A model generated the notes under the pieces. It saw only the letters and a list, made by a program, of their open reading frames with translations. It was not told the origin of the DNA and searched no databases. A stretch of DNA of 64,000 nucleotides from Streptomyces sp. LUP47B (lineage in GTDB: Bacteria > Actinomycetota > Actinomycetes > Streptomycetales > Streptomycetaceae): assembly GCF_001746295.1 (NCBI RefSeq), contig NZ_MJAH01000003.1, positions 79,922-143,921 of the forward strand, in the 5' to 3' direction. The position numbers were made by a program, and so were the translations under genes. Shown in pieces: positions 51,672 to 59,641 of the stretch; within the stretch, counting starts at the first letter, position 1, and each line of letters begins with the position of its first letter.

Positions 51672-51863
51672 TCAGTCGTCGAAGTGAGTCTTGGAGCCCG
51701 CCGTGGAGGTGGTGGTCCCCAGTTCCCTCATCAGCGCGTGGTCGCGGGCCGCGACCCGGCCGTCCATGAGCACGTTCAACTGCAGCCCGGAGTCGTAGAC
51801 GTACGGAGTGGTCGCCTCCAACGTCGCTGCCGGACGTGCGTAGTTGAGCGCGAACGGTTGCAT
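51672..51863 (-). CDS. tgmA: ATP-grasp-modified RiPP precursor peptide
   Basis: The peptide has 63 residues. The leader MQPFALNYARPA, then TPYVYDSGLQLNVLMDGR, is the recognition region conserved in the GRASP-target family. The C-terminal core GTTTSTAGSKTHFDD supplies the Thr/Ser and Lys acceptors and the Asp pair as acyl donors for ring formation. Transcribed first, ahead of the synthetase gene. GGGAGAG lies 4 bases before the ATG. The mature product and its bioactivity are unknown, as is any export route; no transporter or protease is adjacent. Confidence 0.92.
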   Translation of the reverse strand: MQPFALNYARPAATLEATTPYVYDSGLQLNVLMDGRVAARDHALMRELGTTTSTAGSKTHFDD

Positions 51864-51994
51864 CGTCTCTCCCTCGCCGGTACTGCCTCTCGCCGACGGC
51901 GTCTCCCCACGACGCCGTCAGGTCAGCCGACTTCCTTCGGCTTCCAGAGACTTATACGAATCGAACGAGTGATTGGTTTCCTTACACTGCGTAA
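51864..51994 (-). promoter_or_regulatory. Probable promoter region of the tgmAB operon
   Basis: This is the gap upstream of tgmA on the minus strand. It contains an AT-rich stretch (51948-51995) with TATAAG (complement of 51951-51956) as a candidate -10. Before it on the minus strand lies a repeat-like CGTTCGATTCG. Bases 51926-51945 also hold CCGACTTCC/CTTCGG-type short dyads. No exact operator was found. Confidence 0.3.
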
Positions 51995-52312
51995 TCACGG
52001 TCGGCGGGACGTCTCCCGGTCGCGCTCGTCGAGCCGGAGCGCCGCCCGGTCGGCGGGGGAGCCGCGCAGGGTGCGCAGGGCGAGCAGCAGGACACCGATG
52101 TCGTCGAGGTACACCGGGTCCGGCAGCAGATCGGTGGGCAGTACGAAGTACAACAGGGCGCCCCAGAAGACCCAGCGGGGCCCGGTGGGAAGTCCCGCCC
52201 GTCGCAGACCGCGCCGGGTTCTCACGAGCCGTACCAGCAGTGCCACGGCCACCGCCAGCGCCAGCGCCGCGAGCACCGCGACGACGACGATCAGTGCTGT
52301 GGTCGAATCCAC
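51995..52312 (-). CDS. DUF1232 (YkvA-like) membrane protein
   Basis: The protein has 105 residues. One N-terminal transmembrane helix (about 5-26; ALIVVVAVLAALALAVAVALLV) is followed by the DUF1232 core YFVLPTDLLPDPVYLDDIGVLLLALR (in parts: FVLPTDLLPDPVYLDDIG). The function is unknown. The GTG at 52312 is set by a GGAGGAGGAGG 7 bases upstream, one of the strongest ribosome-binding sites in the window. The longer frame to 52411 would ignore it. It lies upstream of tgmA on the same strand, 131 bases away. Confidence 0.8.
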   Translation of the reverse strand: MDSTTALIVVVAVLAALALAVAVALLVRLVRTRRGLRRAGLPTGPRWVFWGALLYFVLPTDLLPDPVYLDDIGVLLLALRTLRGSPADRAALRLDERDRETSRRP

Positions 52313-52525
52313 GGGCCGACCTCCTCCTCCGGGCGCCGCGCGGCGCGCTGTCTGACGGATTCCCGCATCCGGTCGCGCTAAGGCTCGCCGAAGGACGGCA
52401 CTCACACCCATGGCTCATCCGAGTGGCACGCCGTCGGGTACCCGCATACGAATGGGTCATCTCAACGTCGGGGTCGCACGACGGGGGCGCGTAGGAGCGA
52501 CCGCACTCTTTGTCTGGAGCAGAGC

Positions 52526-53554
52526 ATGACCACCGGCCCGTCAGCAGCTCACCCGAACGATTCCCCCATACCGATGGACGGGTCGTACGGCGATCCCGTC
52601 GGCGACCTGGTGCGTGCCGCCGTGGCCGACCGTCCCCTGGAGGAGGTCGTCCACCTCATCACCCTGCTGGAAGAGTCGCCCCAGTACGCGCAGGCCACCG
52701 GTGCGGCCCTGCGTGCCGTCGGCGTGGACCGGTCCGTGGAGGACGTCACCCGGCTCGTCGCCCTGCTGACCCGGCCGCCACGGAACCCGGACAGCGCCGA
52801 CGAGGCGATCCGGGCCGCCGCCGAGTCCCGTCCCGTGGAGGAGGTGACCCGTCTGGTGGCCCTGCTGAACCGGTCAGAACTGCAGCCCCACTGCGGTCAG
52901 GAGGCGGTGCGCGCGGCGGCGACCGGCCGGCCCGTGGAGGAACTCGTCGAACTCATCGGGCGGCTGGCGACGGAAAGGCCCCCGCAGCCCCCGCAGCCGT
53001 CGTACGAGGCGTACGACGGGGAGGGGCGGCCCGTACCGGAGCTGCCCTGGATGCCGGGTCTGAGTGTGTTCCCGGCCCCGCCACCGCATCCCCCCGAGTC
53101 GAGGTGGCCCCGAACGGCACCGGCGTGGCCGGGCAGGCTCGCCGCCCTGGCACTGCTGCTCTGCGGTGTCCTGTGCTTCCCCGTCCAGCAGGACGGAGTG
53201 TCCCTGCAGACGTACGGATTCGCGCTCGGGGTGTCGGTCCTGGGCGTCCTGCTCGCCGTGCTGATGATCCGGCCCACCCTTCCGGTTCTGGTCCTCGCGG
53301 TCGTCGTGCCGGCGGGGGTGGCCGCCGGCCAGTTGCTCGACGGGCGGTTCCGCTCCGACGGGCTCGCCCGGGCCCTGGAGTTGCCGCTCGCGCCGGCCTG
53401 GCTCGCGGGGACGGTGGCCGCGTGCGCGTCGCTGGCCGCGCTGACCGCTCTGGTGGTGCACCTGGCGTCTCCGACACCGCCGAACGGCGTCCTGACGGAG
53501 CGGCGGACGGCGGAGCCGGTCCGCGAGGCGGCCGACGCTCCGCTGGCCCCCTAG
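52526..53554 (+). CDS. Membrane protein with four exact-period 33-residue repeats
   Basis: The protein has 342 residues. Residues about 25-157 hold four repeats of exactly 33 residues, each with the pattern (L/I/V)RAA-x3-RPVE-E-V-x-x-L-(I/V)-x-LL, such as EAIRAAAESRPVEEVTRLVA. A Pro-rich linker (RPPQPPQPSYEAY) follows, then about four transmembrane helices (about 200-320). The repeats look like paired helices that could bind a partner protein or nucleic acid at the membrane. I know the type from Streptomyces hypotheticals but not its function. Its TAG stop (53552-53554) lies in the left CTAG of MITE copy 2. Confidence 0.7.
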   Translation: MTTGPSAAHPNDSPIPMDGSYGDPVGDLVRAAVADRPLEEVVHLITLLEESPQYAQATGAALRAVGVDRSVEDVTRLVALLTRPPRNPDSADEAIRAAAESRPVEEVTRLVALLNRSELQPHCGQEAVRAAATGRPVEELVELIGRLATERPPQPPQPSYEAYDGEGRPVPELPWMPGLSVFPAPPPHPPESRWPRTAPAWPGRLAALALLLCGVLCFPVQQDGVSLQTYGFALGVSVLGVLLAVLMIRPTLPVLVLAVVVPAGVAAGQLLDGRFRSDGLARALELPLAPAWLAGTVAACASLAALTALVVHLASPTPPNGVLTERRTAEPVREAADAPLAP

Positions 53555-53709
53555 GCCCTGCCGTCGGATTCCGGCCGCCGAGCGACGCCTGACGCGCGCT
53601 CGCCGCGCTTCCCCACGCTCGAACCGGGCTCGCGTGGGAAGGCCCCCATCGTCGCCGCGTGGCCCGCCCTCCGCCGGGCGGACGACGGGAATGTGACGAC
53701 AGGGCCTAG
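53551..53709. mobile_element. MITE-like element, copy 2, between convergent stop codons
   Basis: A 159-base relative of the element at 36408-36587, with imperfect 24-base terminal repeats (53551-53574 and 53686-53709; about five mismatches) and CTAG at both ends. It shares the interior blocks CGACGCCTG, CGCGCGCTCGCCGCG and GGGCGGACGACGGGAAT with copy 1. The left CTAG gives the TAG of the plus-strand gene and the right CTAG gives the TAG of the minus-strand gene, so both neighbours end inside the element. Confidence 0.75.
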
Positions 53710-55832
53710 CCCGCTGAGGAACCGCCCCTCTCCCGGATGCCGCTCAGCACGCGGTCCGGTGTGAGGGGCAACTCGCGCAGGCGCACGCCGGTGGCGTGGA
53801 AGACGGCGTTGCCGATCGCGGCCGCCGTCCCCACGATGCCGATCTCGCCGATGCCCTTGCTGCCCATGGGGTTGAGGCGGGTGTCGTCCTCGTCGATCCA
53901 GTGCGCCTCGATGTCGGGCACGTCGGCGTGCGTCGGCACGTGGTACGCGGCCAGATCGGACTCGGCGAAGTCTCCGAACGCGGCGTCCAGTGTGCTGCCC
54001 TCGGTCAGTGCCATGCCGAGCCCCATGGTCATGCCGCCGACGAACTGGGAGCGGGCGGTACGGGAGTTGAGGATGTGCCCGGCGGCGTACACCCCCAGGA
54101 GCCTTCGGACCCGGGTCTCGCCGGTGACCGTGTCGACGGTGACCTCCGCGAAGTGGGCGCCGAAGGCGTGCCGGGCGAAGGGGCTGTCGGCGTCCGCCCG
54201 GCCGGCCGTGTCGGCACGGACCTCGATCCCGTCGGCCGGCAGCGGTCCTTCGGCCAGGCGCTCCGCGAGCCGGGCGCACGCCTCGTGCACCGCCCAGCCC
54301 CAGGAGGCGGTGCCCGACGAGCCGCCGGCCAGTGACGCGGCGGGCAGGTCGCTGCTGCCCACCTCGGTCCGCACCCGCGCCACCGGTACGGCGAGCGCGT
54401 CCGCGGCGATCTGCGTGAGCACGGTCCGGGCACCCGTGCCGATGTCGGTGGCGTTGATCCGTACGAGGAAGGTGCCGTCGGGCAGCGCCCGTGCCGCCGC
54501 CGTGGACGGCTGCACCATAACGGGATACATGGCGGCGGCGACCCCTGACCCCACCAGCAGCGGGCCCTCGGCGCGAGAGCGCGGCCGTGGGTCCCGCTCG
54601 GCCCAGTCGAAGCGCCGGGCGCCCTCGCGCAGACACTCGATCAGGTGCCTGCTGCTGAAGGGCTTGCCGCTGTCGGGCTCGGTGCCCGGCTCGTTGACGA
54701 TCCTCAACTCCACCGGGTCCATGCCGAGTTCGGTCGCCAGTTCGTCCATGGCCGACTCCAGGGCGTACATGCCGGGAGCCTCTCCGGGGGCCCGCATCCA
54801 GGACGGGGTGGGCACGTCGAGCGGCGCCACGCGGTGCGTCGTACGGGAGTCGGGGGCGGCGTACATGACGCGTGCGGGCACGGCGGCCTGTTCCACGAAC
54901 TCCTTGATCCGCGAGGTGTGGGTGGTGACCTCGTGGATCAGGGAGGTGAGCCGTCCGTCGGGGTGGGCTCCGAGGCGCAGTCGGTGCAGGGTGGGGGCCC
55001 GGTGTCCGACGGCGGCGGGCATGTAGCGGCGGTGGAGCGCCAGGGTGACCGGCCGTCCGGTGTGCCGGGCCGCCATCGCGGCGAGCACGACGTCCGGACG
55101 GGGTGTGCCCTTGGATCCGAAACCGCCGCCCACGTGCTCGGCGAGAACGGTGACGTGGTCCTCCGGGAGGCCGAACAGGTCGGCCAGGACGGCGCGTACG
55201 ACCGTGGAGCCCTGGGTGGAGGTGTGCACCGTGAGCCGGCCGTCGTGCCACTCGGCCGTCGTGGCGTGCGGTTCCATCGGGTGGTTGTGCAGCGGAGGCA
55301 CCCGGTAGTCGACGTCGACCCGGACCTCGGTGGACGCGAACACGCCCTCCGGATCGCCGTGTTCCCGGCTTCCCGGGTATCCGCCGTTGGCCTGCTCGGG
55401 GGCGTACGCCTCCGGGTGCGTGGTGGTGAGGGTGACGTCGTGGTCCTCCACGGCGTAGTCGACGCGCACGGCGCCGGCACCGGCGCGGGCGGCCTCCAGG
55501 GTCTCGCCCACCACCAGGGCGACGAACCAACCGCGGTGCGGGACACGGGAGTCGCGCAGCACGCCGAGCGTGGCGTCCTCCGGCTCGGACAGCCTCGGCG
55601 CGTTCTGGTGGGTCAGCACCGCCAGGACCCCCGGCACGGCCAGAGCGGCCGCGGTGTCGATGCCGGTGACCCGGCCCCGGGCGATCGAGGCGGGCACCGG
55701 CCAGGCGTGCGCGCGGCCCGGACGGGGCTGTTCGGCGGCGTAGCGGGCGGTTCCGGTGACCTTCTCCCGGCCCTCGCGGCGCTCGACGGGAGCACCAAGG
55801 GCGGTGGCGGCGGTTTGCACAGAGACGTCCAT
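53706..55832 (-). CDS. Molybdenum hydroxylase, molybdopterin-cytosine-dinucleotide-binding large subunit (PaoC/xanthine dehydrogenase family)
   Basis: The protein has 708 residues. The aldehyde oxidase/xanthine dehydrogenase hammerhead domain (about 20-130) is followed by Moco-binding regions HVGGGFGSKGTPRP, PTPSWMRAPGEAPGMYALES, INATDIGTGARTVLTQI and GGSSGTASWGWAVHEAC. The catalytic-Glu motif near the C-terminus is GSKGIGEIGIVG. It oxidises aldehydes or purines by inserting water-derived oxygen. It is the last of three co-transcribed subunit genes, 9 bases after the FAD subunit stop. Its TAG stop comes from the right end of MITE copy 2. Confidence 0.9.
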   Translation of the reverse strand: MDVSVQTAATALGAPVERREGREKVTGTARYAAEQPRPGRAHAWPVPASIARGRVTGIDTAAALAVPGVLAVLTHQNAPRLSEPEDATLGVLRDSRVPHRGWFVALVVGETLEAARAGAGAVRVDYAVEDHDVTLTTTHPEAYAPEQANGGYPGSREHGDPEGVFASTEVRVDVDYRVPPLHNHPMEPHATTAEWHDGRLTVHTSTQGSTVVRAVLADLFGLPEDHVTVLAEHVGGGFGSKGTPRPDVVLAAMAARHTGRPVTLALHRRYMPAAVGHRAPTLHRLRLGAHPDGRLTSLIHEVTTHTSRIKEFVEQAAVPARVMYAAPDSRTTHRVAPLDVPTPSWMRAPGEAPGMYALESAMDELATELGMDPVELRIVNEPGTEPDSGKPFSSRHLIECLREGARRFDWAERDPRPRSRAEGPLLVGSGVAAAMYPVMVQPSTAAARALPDGTFLVRINATDIGTGARTVLTQIAADALAVPVARVRTEVGSSDLPAASLAGGSSGTASWGWAVHEACARLAERLAEGPLPADGIEVRADTAGRADADSPFARHAFGAHFAEVTVDTVTGETRVRRLLGVYAAGHILNSRTARSQFVGGMTMGLGMALTEGSTLDAAFGDFAESDLAAYHVPTHADVPDIEAHWIDEDDTRLNPMGSKGIGEIGIVGTAAAIGNAVFHATGVRLRELPLTPDRVLSGIRERGGSSAG

Positions 55833-55841
55833 GCGTCCTCC

Positions 55842-56834
55842 TCAGATCCTGGCGGCCGCGGTGAGCCGGGTCAGGACGTCCAGGGCGAGCGAGCGCGCCA
55901 GGGGCAGCTTGTAGGCGTTGTCCCGCAACGGCTCGGCGGCGGAGAGCTCCAGGTCGACCGCGTGCTCGAACGCGGCCGCCGTGGGCGCGGCGCCCACCAG
56001 CGCCTGCTCGGCCTGCCGTGCCCGCCACGGCCGGTGCGCCAGCGCGCCGAAGGCGATCCCGGCATGGTCGACCACCCCGTCCGTCACCCGCAGCACGGCG
56101 GCCACCGAGGCGAGGGCGAAGGCGTACGACGCCCGGTCCCTGGCCTTGCGATAGGCTGACGGCAGTCCGGCCGGTGCCGCCGGCAGCAGCACGCCGGTGA
56201 TGAGTTCGCCGGGGAGTATCTCGGTGTCCCGCTCGGGATGTGCTCCCGGCAGGCGGTGGAAGTCGGCTACGGGCACGCTCCGGGCGCCCTCGGTGCCGTA
56301 CAACTCGACGCGGGCGTCCAGCGCGGCGAGCGCGACGGCCATGTCCGAGGGGTGGGTGGCGATGCAGTGCGGGGAGTGCCCGAGTACCGCGTGGTCCCGG
56401 TGCACGCCCTCACGGGCGCCGCAACCACTGCCCGGCGACCGCTTGTTGCAGGGTTTGGAGACGTCCTGGAAGTAGGGGCAGCGGGTGCGCTGGAGCAGGT
56501 TGCCGCCCGTGGTGGCCGCATTGCGTAGCTGCCCCGAGGCGCCCGCGAGCAGGGCCTGGGAGAGAGCCGGGTAGCGGTCGCGGACGGCCGGATGGGCCGC
56601 CAGGTCGCTGTTGCGGACCGTGGCGCCGACGCGGACCGAGCCGTCCGGGAGCTCCTGGACCTCGTCCAGGGCCAGGCGGCTGATGTCGACGAGCAGGTCG
56701 GGCCGTTCGACGCCGAGCTTCATCAGGTCGACCAGGTTGGTGCCGCCGCCGAGGTAGCGGGCGCCGGGGCGGGCGGCGAAGAGATCCGCCGCCTCTTCGG
56801 GGCTGGTGGCCCGTACGTAGTCGAAGGTCTTCAC
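55842..56834 (-). CDS. Molybdenum hydroxylase FAD subunit with extra [4Fe-4S] loop (PaoB-like)
   Basis: The protein has 330 residues. FAD_binding_5 motifs are RYLGGGTNLVDLMKLGV and TTGGNLLQRTRCPYF, with a C-terminal CO_deh_flav_C domain. An inserted loop (about 115-165) carries four Cys residues in RCPYF, PCNKR, SGCGA and HCIATHPSDM, the arrangement that binds a [4Fe-4S] cluster in PaoB. This points to a PaoABC-type aldehyde oxidoreductase rather than a plain xanthine dehydrogenase. The GTG start overlaps the stop of the [2Fe-2S] gene (GTGA), so the two are coupled. Confidence 0.9.
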   Translation of the reverse strand: MKTFDYVRATSPEEAADLFAARPGARYLGGGTNLVDLMKLGVERPDLLVDISRLALDEVQELPDGSVRVGATVRNSDLAAHPAVRDRYPALSQALLAGASGQLRNAATTGGNLLQRTRCPYFQDVSKPCNKRSPGSGCGAREGVHRDHAVLGHSPHCIATHPSDMAVALAALDARVELYGTEGARSVPVADFHRLPGAHPERDTEILPGELITGVLLPAAPAGLPSAYRKARDRASYAFALASVAAVLRVTDGVVDHAGIAFGALAHRPWRARQAEQALVGAAPTAAAFEHAVDLELSAAEPLRDNAYKLPLARSLALDVLTRLTAAARI

Positions 56835-57370
56835 CGGATCACGTCCTCGACCGCGTCGACGATGCGTGGATAGGCGCCGCAGCGGCACAGGTTGCCGCTG
56901 AGCCGCTCGCGGATCTCGTTCCGGTCCAGCGGTACGGGACCGCCGGGCGGCGTCTCGCCGGTGACGCGCGAGGGGTGGCCCGCCGCGGCCTCGTCGAGCA
57001 TGCCGAGCGCCGAGCAGAGCTGGCCAGGGGTGCAGTAACCGCACTGGAAGGCATCGCGGTCGAGGAAGGCCTGTTGCAGGGGATGCAGCTCCTCCCCGTC
57101 GCCGCCGAGGCCCTCGACGGTCCGGACCTCGCTGCCGTCCAGGGAGACCGCGAGCAGCAGACAGCTGTTGACCCGGCGCCCGTCCACCAGGACCGTGCAG
57201 GCGCCGCACTGTCCGTGGTCGCAGCCCTTCCTGGCACCCCACAGATCCAGATCCTCGCGCAGGACGTCGAGCAGGACGCGCCGGTGGTCCACGAGGAGGG
57301 TGTGGGGTTTGCCGTTGACCGTGAGTGTCGTCTCCGAGCAGGTGGCGTGGTCGCTGTTCTCGCCGCTCAT
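56831..57370 (-). CDS. Molybdenum hydroxylase [2Fe-2S] subunit (PaoA-like)
   Basis: The protein has 179 residues. A plant-ferredoxin-type cluster site GCDHGQCGACTVLVDGRRVNSCL (in parts: GCDHGQCGACTVL and NSCL) is followed by the helical second-cluster domain CGYCTPGQLC and NLCRCGAYPRIVDAV. It passes electrons from the molybdenum site to FAD. Unlike E. coli PaoA it has no Tat signal, so the complex is cytosolic. It is the first gene of the three-gene operon. ATG 57370 was chosen, with AAAGG 11 bases upstream. Confidence 0.9.
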   Translation of the reverse strand: MSGENSDHATCSETTLTVNGKPHTLLVDHRRVLLDVLREDLDLWGARKGCDHGQCGACTVLVDGRRVNSCLLLAVSLDGSEVRTVEGLGGDGEELHPLQQAFLDRDAFQCGYCTPGQLCSALGMLDEAAAGHPSRVTGETPPGGPVPLDRNEIRERLSGNLCRCGAYPRIVDAVEDVIR

Positions 57371-57480
57371 GATGACGGTGACCTTTCGGACGGGCCGAGG
57401 TACGGTCCCCACCGCGTATCCACAGCGGGCCCTCCGACACCTCCCGCCACCCGGGAAATGAGCCCGCTTAGGCTGGCGCC

Positions 57481-58140
57481 ATGAACGCAGACGTCTTGCG
57501 CGCCGCCTACGAGGCCTTCGCCGTCGTCGTACGCCCCCTCGGGGACGAGGAGTCCTGGCGGCCCACCGGCTGCGCGGGCTGGGCGGTGCGCGACCTGGTC
57601 TTCCACTGTGCCGGGGACGTCCAGCGGGCCCTGGTCGCCCTGCACACGCCCGCGGCCGGACCGCCCGACCGGGACGCCGTGACCTACTGGTGGGACTGGG
57701 CGCCGGACCCCGCCGGCGCGGCGAACGGACGGCGCTTCAACCGGGTGAGCGCCAGCATGTTCCTCGACTTCCGCCAGCTGCGCGACCTGTACCTGGAGAC
57801 CACCGCGGCCGCCGTGAACGCCGCCGCCGACGCCCGGCCGGAACTGCGGGTCGCCACCCAGGGCCATGTGCTGACGGCCGGGGACCTCATGCTCACCCTC
57901 GCCGTCGAGGCCACCGTCCACCACCTCGACCTCGTGACCGACCTGCCGGGGGCCGCCGGACCGTCCACGGCGGGCCTGGCCGCGGTGCGCGCCACCCTCG
58001 ACGGTCTCCTCGGCCGGCCCGTGCCGCTCGACTGGAGTGACGAGCACTACGCCCGCGCCGCCACCGGACGCACGCCGCTCACGGACGCCGAACGCCGCGC
58101 CCTCGGAGCCGACGCGGACCGCTTCCCGCTGTTCAGCTGA
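57481..58140 (+). CDS. Mycothiol-dependent maleylpyruvate isomerase-like (DinB-fold) protein
   Basis: The protein has 219 residues. The MDMPI N-terminal four-helix fold shows LGDEESWRPTGCAGWAVRDLVFHCAGDVQRALVAL (parts: WRPTGCAGWAVRDLVFH and GDVQRAL) and LTLAVEATVHHLDLVTDLPG, giving the His residues that usually bind a divalent metal. These proteins perform mycothiol-linked isomerisation or transfer; this one's reaction is unknown. The gene diverges from the molybdenum hydroxylase operon with a 110-base gap. Confidence 0.8.
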   Translation: MNADVLRAAYEAFAVVVRPLGDEESWRPTGCAGWAVRDLVFHCAGDVQRALVALHTPAAGPPDRDAVTYWWDWAPDPAGAANGRRFNRVSASMFLDFRQLRDLYLETTAAAVNAAADARPELRVATQGHVLTAGDLMLTLAVEATVHHLDLVTDLPGAAGPSTAGLAAVRATLDGLLGRPVPLDWSDEHYARAATGRTPLTDAERRALGADADRFPLFS

Positions 58141-58149
58141 TCTGCCTCT

Positions 58150-59262
58150 TCAGCTGGTCTGCTGGTCCGAGTCCTCGTCGCGGGCCGCGGGCTTCAAGGT
58201 GCCCTTCCAGCGCCCGAACGTCCGGGACAGCTGCTGCAACGGCGAGGTGGCCTCCGGATCCGCACGGGACTCCGGTGCCGGGGCGTTCTCGCGGTATATG
58301 GCCAGCGCCTCGTTCGCCCGCTCGGCGGCCTCCCGGTACAGGTCCCGGGACTTCGTCATGGCCTCCAGCGCATCGGCGTACATCGTCACGAGCGCGCGCT
58401 CCCGTGCGAGTTCCTCCTCCAGCGTCAGCAGCTGCCACTGCTCCCGCAGGGAGGTCACGGCCGCCGCGGCGCCGTCCGGCAGCGGCTTGGGCATCATGGC
58501 GTAGCGCGTCACGGTCGCGATGAGCTCGGTGGGCTCCGAGCCGTCGAGGAACACGCTGCGTACGGAGAAGTCCTGGCCGTCGTAGCCGGGCGGCACCGGC
58601 GTCCCGGGCAGGACCACGGCACCGCCGCGCGGCACCTCCACGCCGAAGTCCTTCACGGCCCAGTTGAGGACCCGCAGCTGGTGCGGCTCCGCCCGGTGCT
58701 CGACCACGCGGTGGCGCAGACCGGGCGGCACCATGTCCGCCAGCGGGCGGCGGCCGCGCTGGTCGGTGGTCATGGCCTCGTGGACGACGACATGCACGGC
58801 CCAGCTGCTCCGCACGGCCTGCCGCAACAGTCGCCGTACGTCCTTGTCCTCCTCGGGCAGCACACTCAGGTCCCTCAGGCGCAGCCCCGTGGCGGCGTCA
58901 CGGTCCCAGAAGACGTCCGCGCTGTCGGGCCAGAACATGGTCGCGGGCGACGGCCAACGCAGATCCCACGGCTGCTCCGCCTCGGCCGCCAGCACCCACT
59001 CCTGTCCGCCGCTCGACACGGGGGCGAGCGAGAGCCGGGACCGGACGGTCACCTCGTCGGCGACCCGCCAGCGGGCCTCGAAGATGCGGTCCGGGTCCTC
59101 CCCGGTCCCGGACGGCTCCTGGAAGTCGTCGAGGGTCGCGCGCTCCTTCAGTCGCTCCAGGTTCTGCCGCAGGACGTCGGCCGCGTCGGATCCGAGATGG
59201 CGGCCGCGGGCCAGCCAGACGGTGGAAGGTGCCGTGGGGTCTGCCTTGCGAGTGCTTGACAT
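58150..59262 (-). CDS. Hypothetical cytosolic protein with a C-terminal coiled-coil
   Basis: The protein has 370 residues and no signal or membrane segment, and I do not recognise it. Residues 1-250 are mixed alpha/beta with many Trp residues (WPSPATMFWPDSADVFWDRDA, SSWAVHVVVHEAM, GLRHRVVEHRAEPHQLRVLNWAV, split here). Residues about 270-345 are a long charged helix, LREQWQLLTLEEELARERALVTMYADALEAM, then KSRDLYREAAERANEALAIY, a probable coiled-coil. The start is ATG 59262, though no clear ribosome-binding site precedes it. It converges on the MDMPI-like gene with a 9-base gap. Confidence 0.65.
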   Translation of the reverse strand: MSSTRKADPTAPSTVWLARGRHLGSDAADVLRQNLERLKERATLDDFQEPSGTGEDPDRIFEARWRVADEVTVRSRLSLAPVSSGGQEWVLAAEAEQPWDLRWPSPATMFWPDSADVFWDRDAATGLRLRDLSVLPEEDKDVRRLLRQAVRSSWAVHVVVHEAMTTDQRGRRPLADMVPPGLRHRVVEHRAEPHQLRVLNWAVKDFGVEVPRGGAVVLPGTPVPPGYDGQDFSVRSVFLDGSEPTELIATVTRYAMMPKPLPDGAAAAVTSLREQWQLLTLEEELARERALVTMYADALEAMTKSRDLYREAAERANEALAIYRENAPAPESRADPEATSPLQQLSRTFGRWKGTLKPAARDEDSDQQTS

Positions 59263-59641
59263 GGGTCCATCTGTGAGAAGGAGTGGTGCGTGCCGGGGGC
59301 AAGTATCGTCGCCGCCGGCCCGTACCGACCAGGCGGGGTCCGGCGGGCGGACACGGCCGATGTGCGGTGCCCGCCGACCCATGATCTGCCCCGCGCACAC
59401 GGGGCGCACACGCTCCGCACCGAGCGACCGCGCTTCACTCGTGCCCGGTACGGGATTCCGCACGCCAAAATGACCTCCCGAACAGGGCCCGCCCACCATC
59501 CGCATTGGGGCGGGCCCTGTTCGCCGCCCCCACCCGATCGTGCGTTTCGGCTCGCCGAATACATGCGCGTCGGCACGCTGTACGGCGTACCGGACCGGCG
59601 CACCGCCGACGAACTGATCGTGCACCGCGGCGCCGGCTCCG
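59263..59641. other. Intergenic region with a strong hairpin
   Basis: There is no convincing gene. It contains the 16-base-pair hairpin at 59479-59523 described separately. A short plus-strand frame from 59563 has good codon use (MRVGTLYGVPDRRTADELIV) but runs out of frame into the next gene without its own ribosome-binding site. The region must also hold the promoter of the minus-strand gene starting at 59262. Confidence 0.4.
59479..59523. terminator. Perfect 16-bp hairpin, possible bidirectional terminator
   Basis: CGAACAGGGCCCGCCC (59479-59494) pairs perfectly with 59508-59523 around a 13-base loop. On the minus strand the stem is followed by a T-rich TCATTTTGG, as in an intrinsic terminator; on the plus strand no T-run follows. 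It lies upstream of the minus-strand gene at 59262 and of the plus-strand gene at 59642, so attenuation of either is also possible. Confidence 0.5.
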
